Origin: Megasphaera elsdenii
GTDB taxonomy: Bacteria > Bacillota > Negativicutes > Veillonellales > Megasphaeraceae
Direction: 5' to 3'
DNA: 30,232 nucleotides
Assembly (NCBI RefSeq): GCF_020539865.1
Contig: NZ_JAJBQV010000026.1
Coordinates: forward strand, 1-30,232
Positions 6,152 to 14,660 of this stretch are shown here, piece after piece. The notes under the pieces are model-generated. The model saw nothing but the letters and a program-made list of their open reading frames with translations. It searched no databases and was not told the origin of the DNA. Made by a program: the position numbers and the translations under genes. Positions within the stretch are counted from its first letter, which is position 1. Each line of letters starts with the position of its first letter.

Positions 6152-8029
6152 ATGAATGGTTTGTATTTAGTCATTATTTCTGCATTAGTATTTGTACTGG
6201 CTTACCGTTTCTATGGCGCCTTTATTGCGGCAAAAGTCTTGACGGTCAATCAGTACAAGGTCACGCCGGCCTTCCGCTTCGAAGACGGTCACGACTACGT
6301 GCCTACTAACAAGTACGTCGTCTTCGGCCATCACTTCGCCGCTATTGCCGGTGCCGGCCCGCTCGTAGGCCCGGTCATTGCCGCTCAGTTCGGTTATCTG
6401 CCCGGCGCCTTGTGGATCCTCATCGGCGGCGTCCTCGCCGGTGCTGTCCACGACATGGTCATCCTCTTTTGTTCCATGCGCTACGATGGTAAATCCATCG
6501 CTGAAATCGCCAAAGCTCAGATTGGTGACAAGACAGGCTTGGCTACGTCCTTTGCCGTCTTGTTCCTCAACATCCTGGCTATGGCCGGTATGGCCGTCGT
6601 CATCGTCAACGCCTTGCACGACAGCCCCTGGGGGACCTTCACCATCGGCATGACCATCCCTATTGCTATCTTCATCGGCCTCTACATGCAGTTCCTGCGT
6701 CCTGGCCACATTAAAGAAGGCACTATCATCGGCGTCGCCCTGACCTTGCTGGCCGTCGTCCTCGGCCCGGCCGTTCAGGCATCGCCTACTTTGGCTCCGC
6801 TGTTCACGATCAGCGCCAAAGGCATTTCCATTGCTCTCATCATTTACGGTTTCGTAGCCGCTGCCCTTCCGGTATGGCTGCTCCTGGCCCCGCGTGATTA
6901 CCTCTCGACGTACATGAAAATCGGGACCATCGGCGCCCTGGCTATTGGCATCATCATCGTCGGCCCGACGGTCCAGATGCCGGCTATTACTCAGTTCTGT
7001 GCTGGCGGCGGTCCGGTCATTACCGGCCCGGTCCTGCCGTACATCTTCATCACCATCGCCTGCGGTGCTATCTCCGGCTTCCACTGCATGATCTCTACCG
7101 GCACGACGCCGAAGATGCTCATGAACGAACGCTCCATCCTGCCCGTCGGCTACGGTGCTATGCTGACAGAATCCTTCGTCGGCATGATGGCTTTGATTGC
7201 AGCCTGCTCGCTCGTACCGAACGACTACTTCGCCATCAACTCGTCGGCTGAACATTTCCAGGCCCTGGGCATCCAGGTCGTCGACCTGCCACAGCTGAAT
7301 GCCATGGTCGGCGAAAACGTCGCCCATCGTCCGGGCGGTGCTGTTTCCCTGGCTGTCGGCATGGCTTTCATCTTCTCGAACATCCCCGGCCTCGACCACC
7401 TCATGAATTACTGGTATCACTTCTGCATCATGTTTGAAGCCTTGTTCATCATGACCATCATCGATGCCGGTACCCGTGTCGGCCGTTACATGCTCCAGGA
7501 ACTCATCGGCCGCGTATGGCCGAAGTTCGGCGATCCCCACTGGCTGCCTGGCGCTATCATCGCTTCGGCTCTGATTTCCGGCGCATGGGGTTACATCGTC
7601 CTTCAAGGGAACTTATCTACTATCTGGCCTATCTTCGGGGTATCCAACCAGCTGTTGGCCATCATCACCTTGGCTATCTCGACAGTTGTCATCTGCTCCA
7701 TGGGTAAAGCCCGCTTCGCTTGGGTCACGGTTATCCCCTGGGTTTTCCTGACTGTCGTCATCTTCTGGGCCGATTACCTCAACATGTTCAACATCTATCT
7801 GCCCAAACAAGAATGGCTACTCTTCATCGTATCGGCCATCATGGCCCTCTTGGTCATCATCGTCAGTATCTCCTCTATCAGAAGATGCCTGTACCTGGTT
7901 AAGACAGTACCGCCTAGCTACGATACGACAGAAACCGTAGAAGCAGAAGAATTGAAACACTTGGAAGAACTCATCAAGACCGACCCGGTTGCCAAACGCT
8001 TCAAAGAACTTACAGTAGATCATCATTAG
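6152..8029 (+). CDS. cstA: CstA family carbon starvation protein / peptide or pyruvate transporter, copy 2
   Basis: A second 625-residue CstA transporter, colinear with copy 1 without gaps and about nine-tenths identical by eye. Differences cluster around residues 125-230 and in the last third, for example GHIKEGTIIGVALT versus GKIKEGTIIGVILT. Core family motifs are unchanged, so both should be active. AAAGGAGGGA precedes the ATG at 6152. The promoter and leader differ from copy 1, so the copies are probably expressed under different conditions. A terminator of the same sequence type follows. A recent tandem duplication is the simplest origin, with selection or gene conversion keeping the proteins alike. 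Confidence 0.9.
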   Translation: MNGLYLVIISALVFVLAYRFYGAFIAAKVLTVNQYKVTPAFRFEDGHDYVPTNKYVVFGHHFAAIAGAGPLVGPVIAAQFGYLPGALWILIGGVLAGAVHDMVILFCSMRYDGKSIAEIAKAQIGDKTGLATSFAVLFLNILAMAGMAVVIVNALHDSPWGTFTIGMTIPIAIFIGLYMQFLRPGHIKEGTIIGVALTLLAVVLGPAVQASPTLAPLFTISAKGISIALIIYGFVAAALPVWLLLAPRDYLSTYMKIGTIGALAIGIIIVGPTVQMPAITQFCAGGGPVITGPVLPYIFITIACGAISGFHCMISTGTTPKMLMNERSILPVGYGAMLTESFVGMMALIAACSLVPNDYFAINSSAEHFQALGIQVVDLPQLNAMVGENVAHRPGGAVSLAVGMAFIFSNIPGLDHLMNYWYHFCIMFEALFIMTIIDAGTRVGRYMLQELIGRVWPKFGDPHWLPGAIIASALISGAWGYIVLQGNLSTIWPIFGVSNQLLAIITLAISTVVICSMGKARFAWVTVIPWVFLTVVIFWADYLNMFNIYLPKQEWLLFIVSAIMALLVIIVSISSIRRCLYLVKTVPPSYDTTETVEAEELKHLEELIKTDPVAKRFKELTVDHH

Positions 8030-8030
8030 A

Positions 8031-8065
8031 AAAAAAGGCTTGTCGCACAGCGGCAAGCCTTTTTA
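8031..8065 (+). terminator. intrinsic terminator after cstA copy 2
   Basis: AAAAAGGCTTGTCGC, a short loop, then GCGGCAAGCCTTTTT. The stem is nearly the same as after copy 1, as expected if it was duplicated with the gene. Confidence 0.9.
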
Positions 8066-8070
8066 GGTTG

Positions 8071-8126
8071 TTCGTGGCTAGGGGCTGACTGCTGACTGCT
8101 GACTGCTAATCCCTAACTGCTAAAAC
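8071..8126 (+). repeat. heptad-period repeat array D (8 units)
   Basis: TTCGTGG and CTAGGGG are followed by three exact CTGACTG units (8085-8105) and three related CTAANNN units, all in 7-base phase. It begins a few bases after the cstA copy 2 terminator. Confidence 0.7.
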
Positions 8127-8187
8127 GTCTCACCTAATTGTTTAACGTTTAACCCGCTTTATTTTTAAAATTTTATTGCAAAATGTC

Positions 8188-8216
8188 TTGACATCGGTCT
8201 CCAAATTGCGTACAAT
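8188..8216 (+). promoter_or_regulatory. promoter of the ilvC T-box transcript
   Basis: TTGACA (8188-8193), 17 bases, TACAAT (8211-8216): a near-consensus sigma-A-like promoter directly upstream of the T-box leader. Confidence 0.75.
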
Positions 8217-8222
8217 GTGTTC

Positions 8223-9603
<1,381 letters not shown>

Positions 9604-9608
9604 GACAT

Positions 9609-9671
9609 AGTTTGAAGTTTGATGTTTGGAGTTTGAAGTAAGTTTCAACATCAAACTTCAAGCATCAAACT
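9609..9671 (+). repeat. heptad-period repeat array E within the ilv operon (9 units, inverts midway)
   Basis: Four units close to AGTTTGA are followed, after one degenerate unit and in the same 7-base phase, by complementary units close to TCAAACT. The transcript could fold into a long hairpin starting 5 bases after the ilvC stop. No T-run follows, so it more likely adjusts mRNA stability or the ilvC:ilvB ratio than terminates. Confidence 0.75.
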
Positions 9672-9735
9672 CAAGAATATAATTGATAGTAATTAACTTT
9701 TCTGCAAGTATGAGTAAGGCTAGAGGTGAATGATG

Positions 9736-11433
9736 ATGAGAATGACAGGTGCAAGGGCTGTGTTGGAATGTTTGAAGCGGGAAGGCGTCGACGTCGTCTT
9801 CGGCTATCCCGGAGGGGCTATCCTGCCGCTATACGAAGAAATGTATAAAGACAACTTCCGGCACATCCTTACCGGTCATGAACAAGGAGCCGTCCACGCT
9901 GCCGACGGTTACGCCCGCGTTACCGGCCGGCCCGGCGTCTGCATCGCCACCTCCGGGCCTGGGATCTGCAACATGGTTACAGGCATTGCCACAGCCAATA
10001 TGGATTCTATCCCCATGGTCATCATCAGCGGCCAGGTCCCGACGAACCTCATCGGGCGCGACTCCTTCCAGGAAGCCGATATTTCCGGGATCACGTCGCC
10101 CATTACCAAGCACAATTACCTGGTAAAGAACGCCGCGTCTATCCCGCGGGTCCTGAAAGAAGCCTTTTACATTGCGTCGACAGGCCGTCCCGGACCTGTC
10201 CTCATCGACATCGCCAAGGATGCCCTGGAAGCAGAAATCGACTTCGAGTATCCCGATACGGTCCACCTGCCCGGATACAGAGTAGAAAGCAAAGGGCAGA
10301 CCTATGACATAGACCGGGCCGTCGCCATGATTCGCAACAGCCAGAAACCGGTCTTCCTCGTCGGCGGCGGCGTCATCTTGTCGGAAACGACGAAGTATCT
10401 CGAAGACATCGTCGATACGACAAAGATTCCCGTCGTCACGACCCTCATGGGCAAAGGGGCCCTGCCAGACTCCCATCCGCTCCACCTGGGGATGGGCGGC
10501 ATGCACGGCGCTTACGCATCGAACAAAGCCATTTCCGGCTGCGACCTGCTCATCGCTTTAGGCGCCCGCTTTGACGAACGCCTGACCAGCCGGGCCGATA
10601 CGTTCGCCCCCAATGCCCAGATCATCCATTTTGAAATCGATGATGTCGAAATCGACAAGATCATCGACATCGACTTAGGCATTAAAGGGGACCTGCGCTG
10701 GTCCCTGCCCATCTTCGCCAAGAAGCTGAAAGAAGGCGCCTTCGATTACGAAGCCGACTTTGCTAATTGGCGTCAGGAGGTCCTGTCCATGAAGAAGGAC
10801 CACCCCTTCGCGATGCCGCCGCGGCCAGGCTACATTTCACCCCAGTCAATTTTTGCCGCCGTCCGAGACATTACCCGGAACGACGACACCGTAGCCATTA
10901 CCGACGTCGGTCAACATCAGATGTGGGCGGCCCAGTTCTTCACGACGGATGAGCCAAAACACTTCATTTCTTCCGGTGGTCTGGGTACGATGGGCTTCGG
11001 CCTGCCGGCTGCCATCGGTGCCAAAGTCGCCTGTCCTGAAAAAACAGTCGTCGTCTTTTCCGGTGACGGCAGTATCCTCATGAACTGCCAAGAATTCGCG
11101 ACCTTGTCGCAATACGGCATCGACGTGAAAGTCATCGTCTTGCACAACGATACGCTGGGCATGATTGTCCAGCTCCAGGATTTCTTTTATAACCACCACT
11201 ATTCACAATGTGCCCTGAATAAACGCAAGAACTTGCCCATGTTGGCTGAATCCCTGGGCGTTCAAGGGTACCATATTAAAAAACAAAATGAGTTAATGCC
11301 AGTCTTAAAAGAGGCTTTCGCCCATAAAGGGCCGGCCCTGATCGATATCCACATCTCGCCGGAAGAACGGGTATACCCAACGGTTCCCGGCGGCAAAGCA
11401 CTGAGTGACATGATTTTAGGAGGTGACGCCTGA
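9736..11433 (+). CDS. ilvB: acetolactate synthase large (catalytic) subunit
   Basis: Thiamine-diphosphate enzyme joining two pyruvates to acetolactate, or pyruvate and 2-oxobutyrate. About 565 residues, normal for the family. Near the N terminus VFGYPGGAILPLYEE and GHEQGAVHAADGYAR hold the catalytic glutamate. A central domain follows. The C-terminal cofactor-binding part has GDGSILMNCQEFATLSQYG and HNDTLGMIVQLQ. Three ATGs stand in a row at 9730, 9733 and 9736; the ribosome site AGGTG ends at 9728, so the third ATG has the best spacing. The gene end overlaps the ilvN start by one base (TGATG), implying coupled translation. Confidence 0.96.
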   Translation: MRMTGARAVLECLKREGVDVVFGYPGGAILPLYEEMYKDNFRHILTGHEQGAVHAADGYARVTGRPGVCIATSGPGICNMVTGIATANMDSIPMVIISGQVPTNLIGRDSFQEADISGITSPITKHNYLVKNAASIPRVLKEAFYIASTGRPGPVLIDIAKDALEAEIDFEYPDTVHLPGYRVESKGQTYDIDRAVAMIRNSQKPVFLVGGGVILSETTKYLEDIVDTTKIPVVTTLMGKGALPDSHPLHLGMGGMHGAYASNKAISGCDLLIALGARFDERLTSRADTFAPNAQIIHFEIDDVEIDKIIDIDLGIKGDLRWSLPIFAKKLKEGAFDYEADFANWRQEVLSMKKDHPFAMPPRPGYISPQSIFAAVRDITRNDDTVAITDVGQHQMWAAQFFTTDEPKHFISSGGLGTMGFGLPAAIGAKVACPEKTVVVFSGDGSILMNCQEFATLSQYGIDVKVIVLHNDTLGMIVQLQDFFYNHHYSQCALNKRKNLPMLAESLGVQGYHIKKQNELMPVLKEAFAHKGPALIDIHISPEERVYPTVPGGKALSDMILGGDA

Positions 11434-11936
11434 TGAGGAAACAGCATCTGGCTATTTTGTCCGATAATAAGCCGGGCGTATTGACACACATTGCCGGCCT
11501 GATCAGCCGCAAGGCCATCAACATCGAATCATTGACAGTCGGTTATACGGAAGAACCGGATGTGTCGCGCTTCAATATCGTCATCAGCATCGAAGACGAT
11601 AAAGAATTGAAACAGACGATCAGCCAGCTGGCCAAGCTCATCGACGTTATTAAAATCATCAACCTCGATGAAGCGCCTTTCATCAGCTACGAACTGGCCA
11701 TGATCAAGGTCCGCTACGACACGCCGCAAGTCCGCGACGAATTGGCCAGCCTGGCCAGTTTGTTCCACGCCAAAGTCGTTGACGTAAACTTGAATTCACT
11801 CATTCTCCGCGTCACGGGACGCGAAGACCACGTCAATGCCCTCATCAAGGTATTGTCGCCATATGAAATCTTAGAAATCGCCCGAACCGGGACGATATCC
11901 CTCTCACGAGGTTTGGTCCCGGTCAAGGCGATGTAA
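11433..11936 (+). CDS. ilvN: acetolactate synthase small (regulatory) subunit
   Basis: Regulatory partner of IlvB that gives feedback inhibition by branched-chain amino acids. It has 167 residues, the usual length. An N-terminal ACT domain is visible in DNKPGVLTHIAGLISRKAI, followed by the longer C-terminal domain with TGREDHVNALIKVL. The ATG overlaps the ilvB stop by one base and AGGAGGTGA lies just upstream inside ilvB. Last gene of the T-box-controlled operon; ilvD and the leu genes are not in the window. Confidence 0.95.
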   Translation: MRKQHLAILSDNKPGVLTHIAGLISRKAINIESLTVGYTEEPDVSRFNIVISIEDDKELKQTISQLAKLIDVIKIINLDEAPFISYELAMIKVRYDTPQVRDELASLASLFHAKVVDVNLNSLILRVTGREDHVNALIKVLSPYEILEIARTGTISLSRGLVPVKAM

Positions 11937-11971
11937 AAAAGGCGCTGTCCCATGAAGACAGCGCTTTTTTT
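11935..11971 (+). terminator. intrinsic terminator of the ilv operon
   Basis: GGCGCTGTC pairs with GACAGCGCT (one G-T), flanked by A6 and T7. It begins within the ilvN stop codon. Confidence 0.9.
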
Positions 11972-11992
11972 CGTGGTTTGTGGTTCGTAGGG
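11972..11992 (+). repeat. heptad-period repeat array F (short)
   Basis: CGTGGTT, TGTGGTT and CGTAGGG follow directly on the terminator T-run, then run into a palindrome. The shortest member of the family. Confidence 0.45.
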
Positions 11993-12021
11993 GCGAGACG
12001 CCCAAAGGGCGTCTCGCCCCT
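11989..12021. repeat. perfect 15-bp palindromic element with AAA loop
   Basis: AGGGGCGAGACGCCC and its exact complement are separated by three A. Palindromes of the GTAGGGGCG...CGCCCC type recur in many bacterial genomes (from memory). There is no T-run. A related GGGCTCGC/GCGAGCCC palindrome lies at 16798-16818. Confidence 0.6.
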
Positions 12022-12118
12022 TATCCGATGGTCAAAAGTTCCGTGTACCATCCTACATAAATATGCTATAATACTACAATAAAGATATTCCATCCTCAAT
12101 AGTAAAGGAAGGGCACAC

Positions 12119-13517
12119 ATGCCAGCTATATTCTTGACGACGACTTGCTTTTTGCTGTCTATCCTGCCTCCGACATGTATACAATACCTCACTTTCCAAC
12201 CGATTTTACAGGAGCCTCAGAAGACTCGCGTGCGGCACAGTTACGTATTCATTTTCCTCATAGAAATCGTCCTCTTCATGGCTCTTTTCCAGTTTGGCTG
12301 GCTAGAATTCCGCTTCTTATCTTATTCCGGTCTTACTGGATTCCTTATTTTCTGGCTTTTTTCTTGATTTCCCGCCCTTATTGCCTATCAGAACCTGTTC
12401 GTCGCCGGCATGCAGGGAATCTATACAACAACCATCCACTCCCTTTTGATAAGCCTGATTCTGCTCTTCATCCCGCGCAGCGCCTTCTTTGCCTATCTGT
12501 CCATCTATCTCATACTGTATACGGCTCTGTACATCCTTTTTTCCCCACTACTACTGACCTTCTTTAAACATATCTTCCTGAAATACCACTCGCTCCCTTT
12601 ACTGTCCTTTTGGAAATATTGCGCCTTTCTGCCCATCCTGCTGAGCCTCTATACTGGCTTTTTATCTCTCGAAGACAGCCCGCTGCCCCCATGCCTATTT
12701 TCTTCCCCGCATCATCCACGTCCTGTCTGGCGTCTTCATTGCCATCATCCTTTACATGAGCACGAAGCTCATGGCCCAGCAAGTCGACTTACAGCGTCGG
12801 AATCCCCTGTTGTCTTCCCAAATGGCTGCCCTGACCTTTTTAAAGACCATCAACAGAGAACTCGCCCAGACCCAGCTACAGCAGTGGACGAAGAACCAAG
12901 CCATCAATACGGCCATCACACCGGGCCTAGAAAGGCTGAAACAGGACGGTGTATCCATCATGGCCGACCTGCCTTTTCCCTTGTCCCTGCCCTTTGAAAT
13001 CGCCTTGGGCGACATCTTGGCCAAAGCGATTGCCACGTCAGCCCAGGTCCTGCAGTCCCTGCCGAAAGGCCAGCGTCTGCTCATAATCCCTTGGTCAATG
13101 CCGCCTTATCGACGTATCTGGCCAAAGCCGAAGCCCTGCACATACCCATTACGGTCAAAGCAGTCATTCCCAAGGAAAAGGCAACCCTGAGTTCAGACCT
13201 GGCCATCGTCTTATCCAACCTCATCGAAAACGCCATCCACGCCAGCGAAAAGCAGCCCGACAGCCGCCGCGCCCTATCCCCTGCTGACTCTCTGCCAAGG
13301 CGACGTCCTCAGCATCCTGGTCAAGAACCGCTTCGACGGGACCGTAACCCTCGATGAAGACGGCCTGCCGACGACACAGGACAAAGGGCACGGCATCGGC
13401 ATGAAATCGCTGAGCCGCTTCCGCGATACTTATGACGCCAGCGTCCTCTGTACCTGTGAAGACGGCTGGTTCTCTACGTACATCCGCATCCCCTGGGGCG
13501 AAGGCAGTCCGTCTTAG
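12119..13517 (+). pseudogene. decayed sensor histidine kinase (GHKL ATPase, AgrC/LytS-like)
   Basis: Read across three frames this gives a membrane sensor kinase of about 465 codons. Hydrophobic N-terminal segments run to about 12690. N-box-like stretches follow (LSNLIENAIHAS at 13216-13251), then GHGIGMKSLSRF near the end. Lesions are an in-frame TGA at 12365-12367, a +1 shift in a run of five C near 12690, a -1 shift near 13083 and a +1 shift near 13265. The segments before and after 13083 both resemble the start of the ATPase domain (NQAINTAITPGLERLKQDG and NPLVNAALSTYLAKAEALH), so an internal duplication or chimera is possible. AAAGGAAG precedes the ATG, and TATAAT stands at 12067-12072. 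The last codons overlap the 3' end of the next gene by 4 bases, tail to tail. Confidence 0.8.
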
Positions 13518-14416
13518 ACGACGCCGGTCCCATCGAAAGCGGGGATGAAAGCTTCGCTGGCGCTGTCTTTTTCCTGGACGAAGCCGTCTTCGATGCCGCT
13601 GTCGAAGAGGTACTGTTCCGCTTCGTCGTATTCTTCGTCCGTTAGGCGCCGATTGATTTCCGGATAGTCCGCAGCCCGACCGCAGGGCACGTACTGGCGC
13701 ATCAAACTGAACAAGACCTGGCCGTCAGCAAAATGGTCCCGCACCCAGTCGATGACGGCTTTTGTATTGTCCAGGCAGCCCGGCAAAATGAGGTGACGGA
13801 TGACGACGCCCTTCTTCAGGAGGCCGTCAGCGTCCAGTTCGTAAGGGCCAACCTGGTCGTACATATGAAGGATGGCTTCCGCTGCGACCTGGGGATAATC
13901 TTCAGCCGCACTGTAGCGCTTAGCCAGGGCCGGATCGAGGTATTTCAAATCGGGCAGATAAATCTGGACCTTGCCCTTGAAAGCGTCGATGGTCGCCGTC
14001 GTTTCATAGCCGCCGCAGTTGTAGACAACAGGCACGGGCAGGGGCTCTGCCAGACTTTCGAGGATGGCCTTCTTGTACGGCGTCGGCGTGACGAGGTTGA
14101 TGTTATGGGCGCCCTTTTCGATGAGCTCGCCGTAGATATCCCGCAGGCGCGCCGCCGTAATCGGCACGCCCGTACCACCCATGGAAATCGTCGTATTCTG
14201 GCAAAAACAGCAGCGCAGATTACAGCCCGTAAAAAAGACGGCTCCCGAACCGCAGGAACCGCTGATGCACGGCTCTTCCCACTCATGCAGGGCCGCCCGG
14301 GCCACAACAGGCTGGAGCGGACTGTGGCAAAAACCGGGCAGTACCTGTCCTTCCTGCCGCACTTCTGCCCGCACGACGCCGCACTGGCGCGGACAGTCAT
14401 TACAAATATATTCCAT
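13514..14416 (-). CDS. PflX-like radical SAM protein
   Basis: A 300-residue iron-sulfur protein of the group called PflX or putative pyruvate formate-lyase activating enzyme. The radical SAM motif CxxxCxxC is GCNLRCCFCQN with cysteines at 65, 69 and 72. The N-terminal part has CNDCPRQCG and a further Cys at 30, typical of this group, then HEWEEPCISGSCGSGAVFF. Real substrate unknown; despite the name these proteins are not proven PFL activators. The start at 14416 follows AGGAGGG by 7 bases; an upstream ATG at 14434 lacks a ribosome site. It stands alone between the kinase pseudogene and the small-RNA locus. Confidence 0.85.
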   Translation of the reverse strand: MEYICNDCPRQCGVVRAEVRQEGQVLPGFCHSPLQPVVARAALHEWEEPCISGSCGSGAVFFTGCNLRCCFCQNTTISMGGTGVPITAARLRDIYGELIEKGAHNINLVTPTPYKKAILESLAEPLPVPVVYNCGGYETTATIDAFKGKVQIYLPDLKYLDPALAKRYSAAEDYPQVAAEAILHMYDQVGPYELDADGLLKKGVVIRHLILPGCLDNTKAVIDWVRDHFADGQVLFSLMRQYVPCGRAADYPEINRRLTDEEYDEAEQYLFDSGIEDGFVQEKDSASEAFIPAFDGTGVV

Positions 14417-14442
14417 TTGATTTCCCTCCTGCAAGAAGTTAT

Positions 14443-14471
14443 TTGACGAAAAACAAAATTACAAGTATAAT
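14443..14471 (+). promoter_or_regulatory. strong promoter driving a short non-coding transcript
   Basis: TTGACG (14443-14448), exactly 17 bases, TATAAT (14466-14471). It points away from the radical SAM gene into a stretch with no gene but with a terminator about 90 bases downstream. Confidence 0.65.
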
Positions 14472-14477
14472 TAAGTC

Positions 14478-14565
14478 AGAAATAAAAAAGGCGTGCCGAC
14501 AAACGGTCGCTTCCTCATTTCACGGAATAACCGCCAAAGTTTGGAGAGCTGGGGCGGTTATTTTT
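14478..14565 (+). ncRNA. predicted small RNA of about 88 nt, ending at an intrinsic terminator
   Basis: The promoter at 14443-14471 would start a transcript near 14478. It ends at the hairpin AATAACCGCC (14526-14535) / GGCGGTTATT (14553-14562) with five T. The hairpin with AATAACCGCC and GGAGAGCT in the loop resembles, from memory, antitoxin RNAs of txpA/ratA-like type I modules. No clear toxin peptide was found. The opposite strand carries a -10 TATAAT at 14607-14602 and arms (ACGGTCG with CGACCG, AGGCGT with ACGCCT) enclosing the whole unit, so a counter-transcript is likely. A short weak frame (14443-14664) crosses this but has no ribosome site. Confidence 0.5.
14526..14565 (+). terminator. 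terminator of the predicted small RNA
   Basis: Perfect 10-bp stem AATAACCGCC / GGCGGTTATT with a 17-base loop and T5. On the minus strand the same hairpin lies within the counter-transcript. Confidence 0.7.
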
Positions 14566-14601
14566 AAACGACCGCCTGCCGTTCAGCAACGCCTTACGTT
14601 G

Positions 14602-14632
14602 ATTATAACACTATCGTTACAAAAAAGTCCAA
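14602..14632 (-). promoter_or_regulatory. possible promoter for an opposing transcript
   Basis: On the minus strand TATAAT (14607-14602) has TTGGAC 19 bases upstream (14632-14627), a long spacer, so the -35 is doubtful. The transcript would cross the small RNA and end at the A/T-rich arm near 14484-14490 (CGCC then six T). Confidence 0.3.
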
Positions 14633-14655
14633 CATGCATTTATGTTGGGCTTTTT
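14621..14655 (-). terminator. intrinsic terminator after the GlcD-type gene
   Basis: On the minus strand AAAAAGCCCAACAT, a 6-base loop, then ATGTTGGACTTTTTT, with one mismatch. It lies 6 bases after the stop codon. Confidence 0.85.
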
Positions 14656-14660
14656 CATTT

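Noticed and set aside
6185..7606. 473-codon open frame on the minus strand inside cstA copy 2
   Set aside because: It is antisense to a clear membrane transporter; its composition (rich in Asp, Gly, His, Arg) is the expected shadow of GC-rich third positions. A similar frame exists opposite copy 1.
8071..8126. Tandem repeats considered as a CRISPR array
   Set aside because: Units are 7 bases with no spacers, and no cas genes are present.
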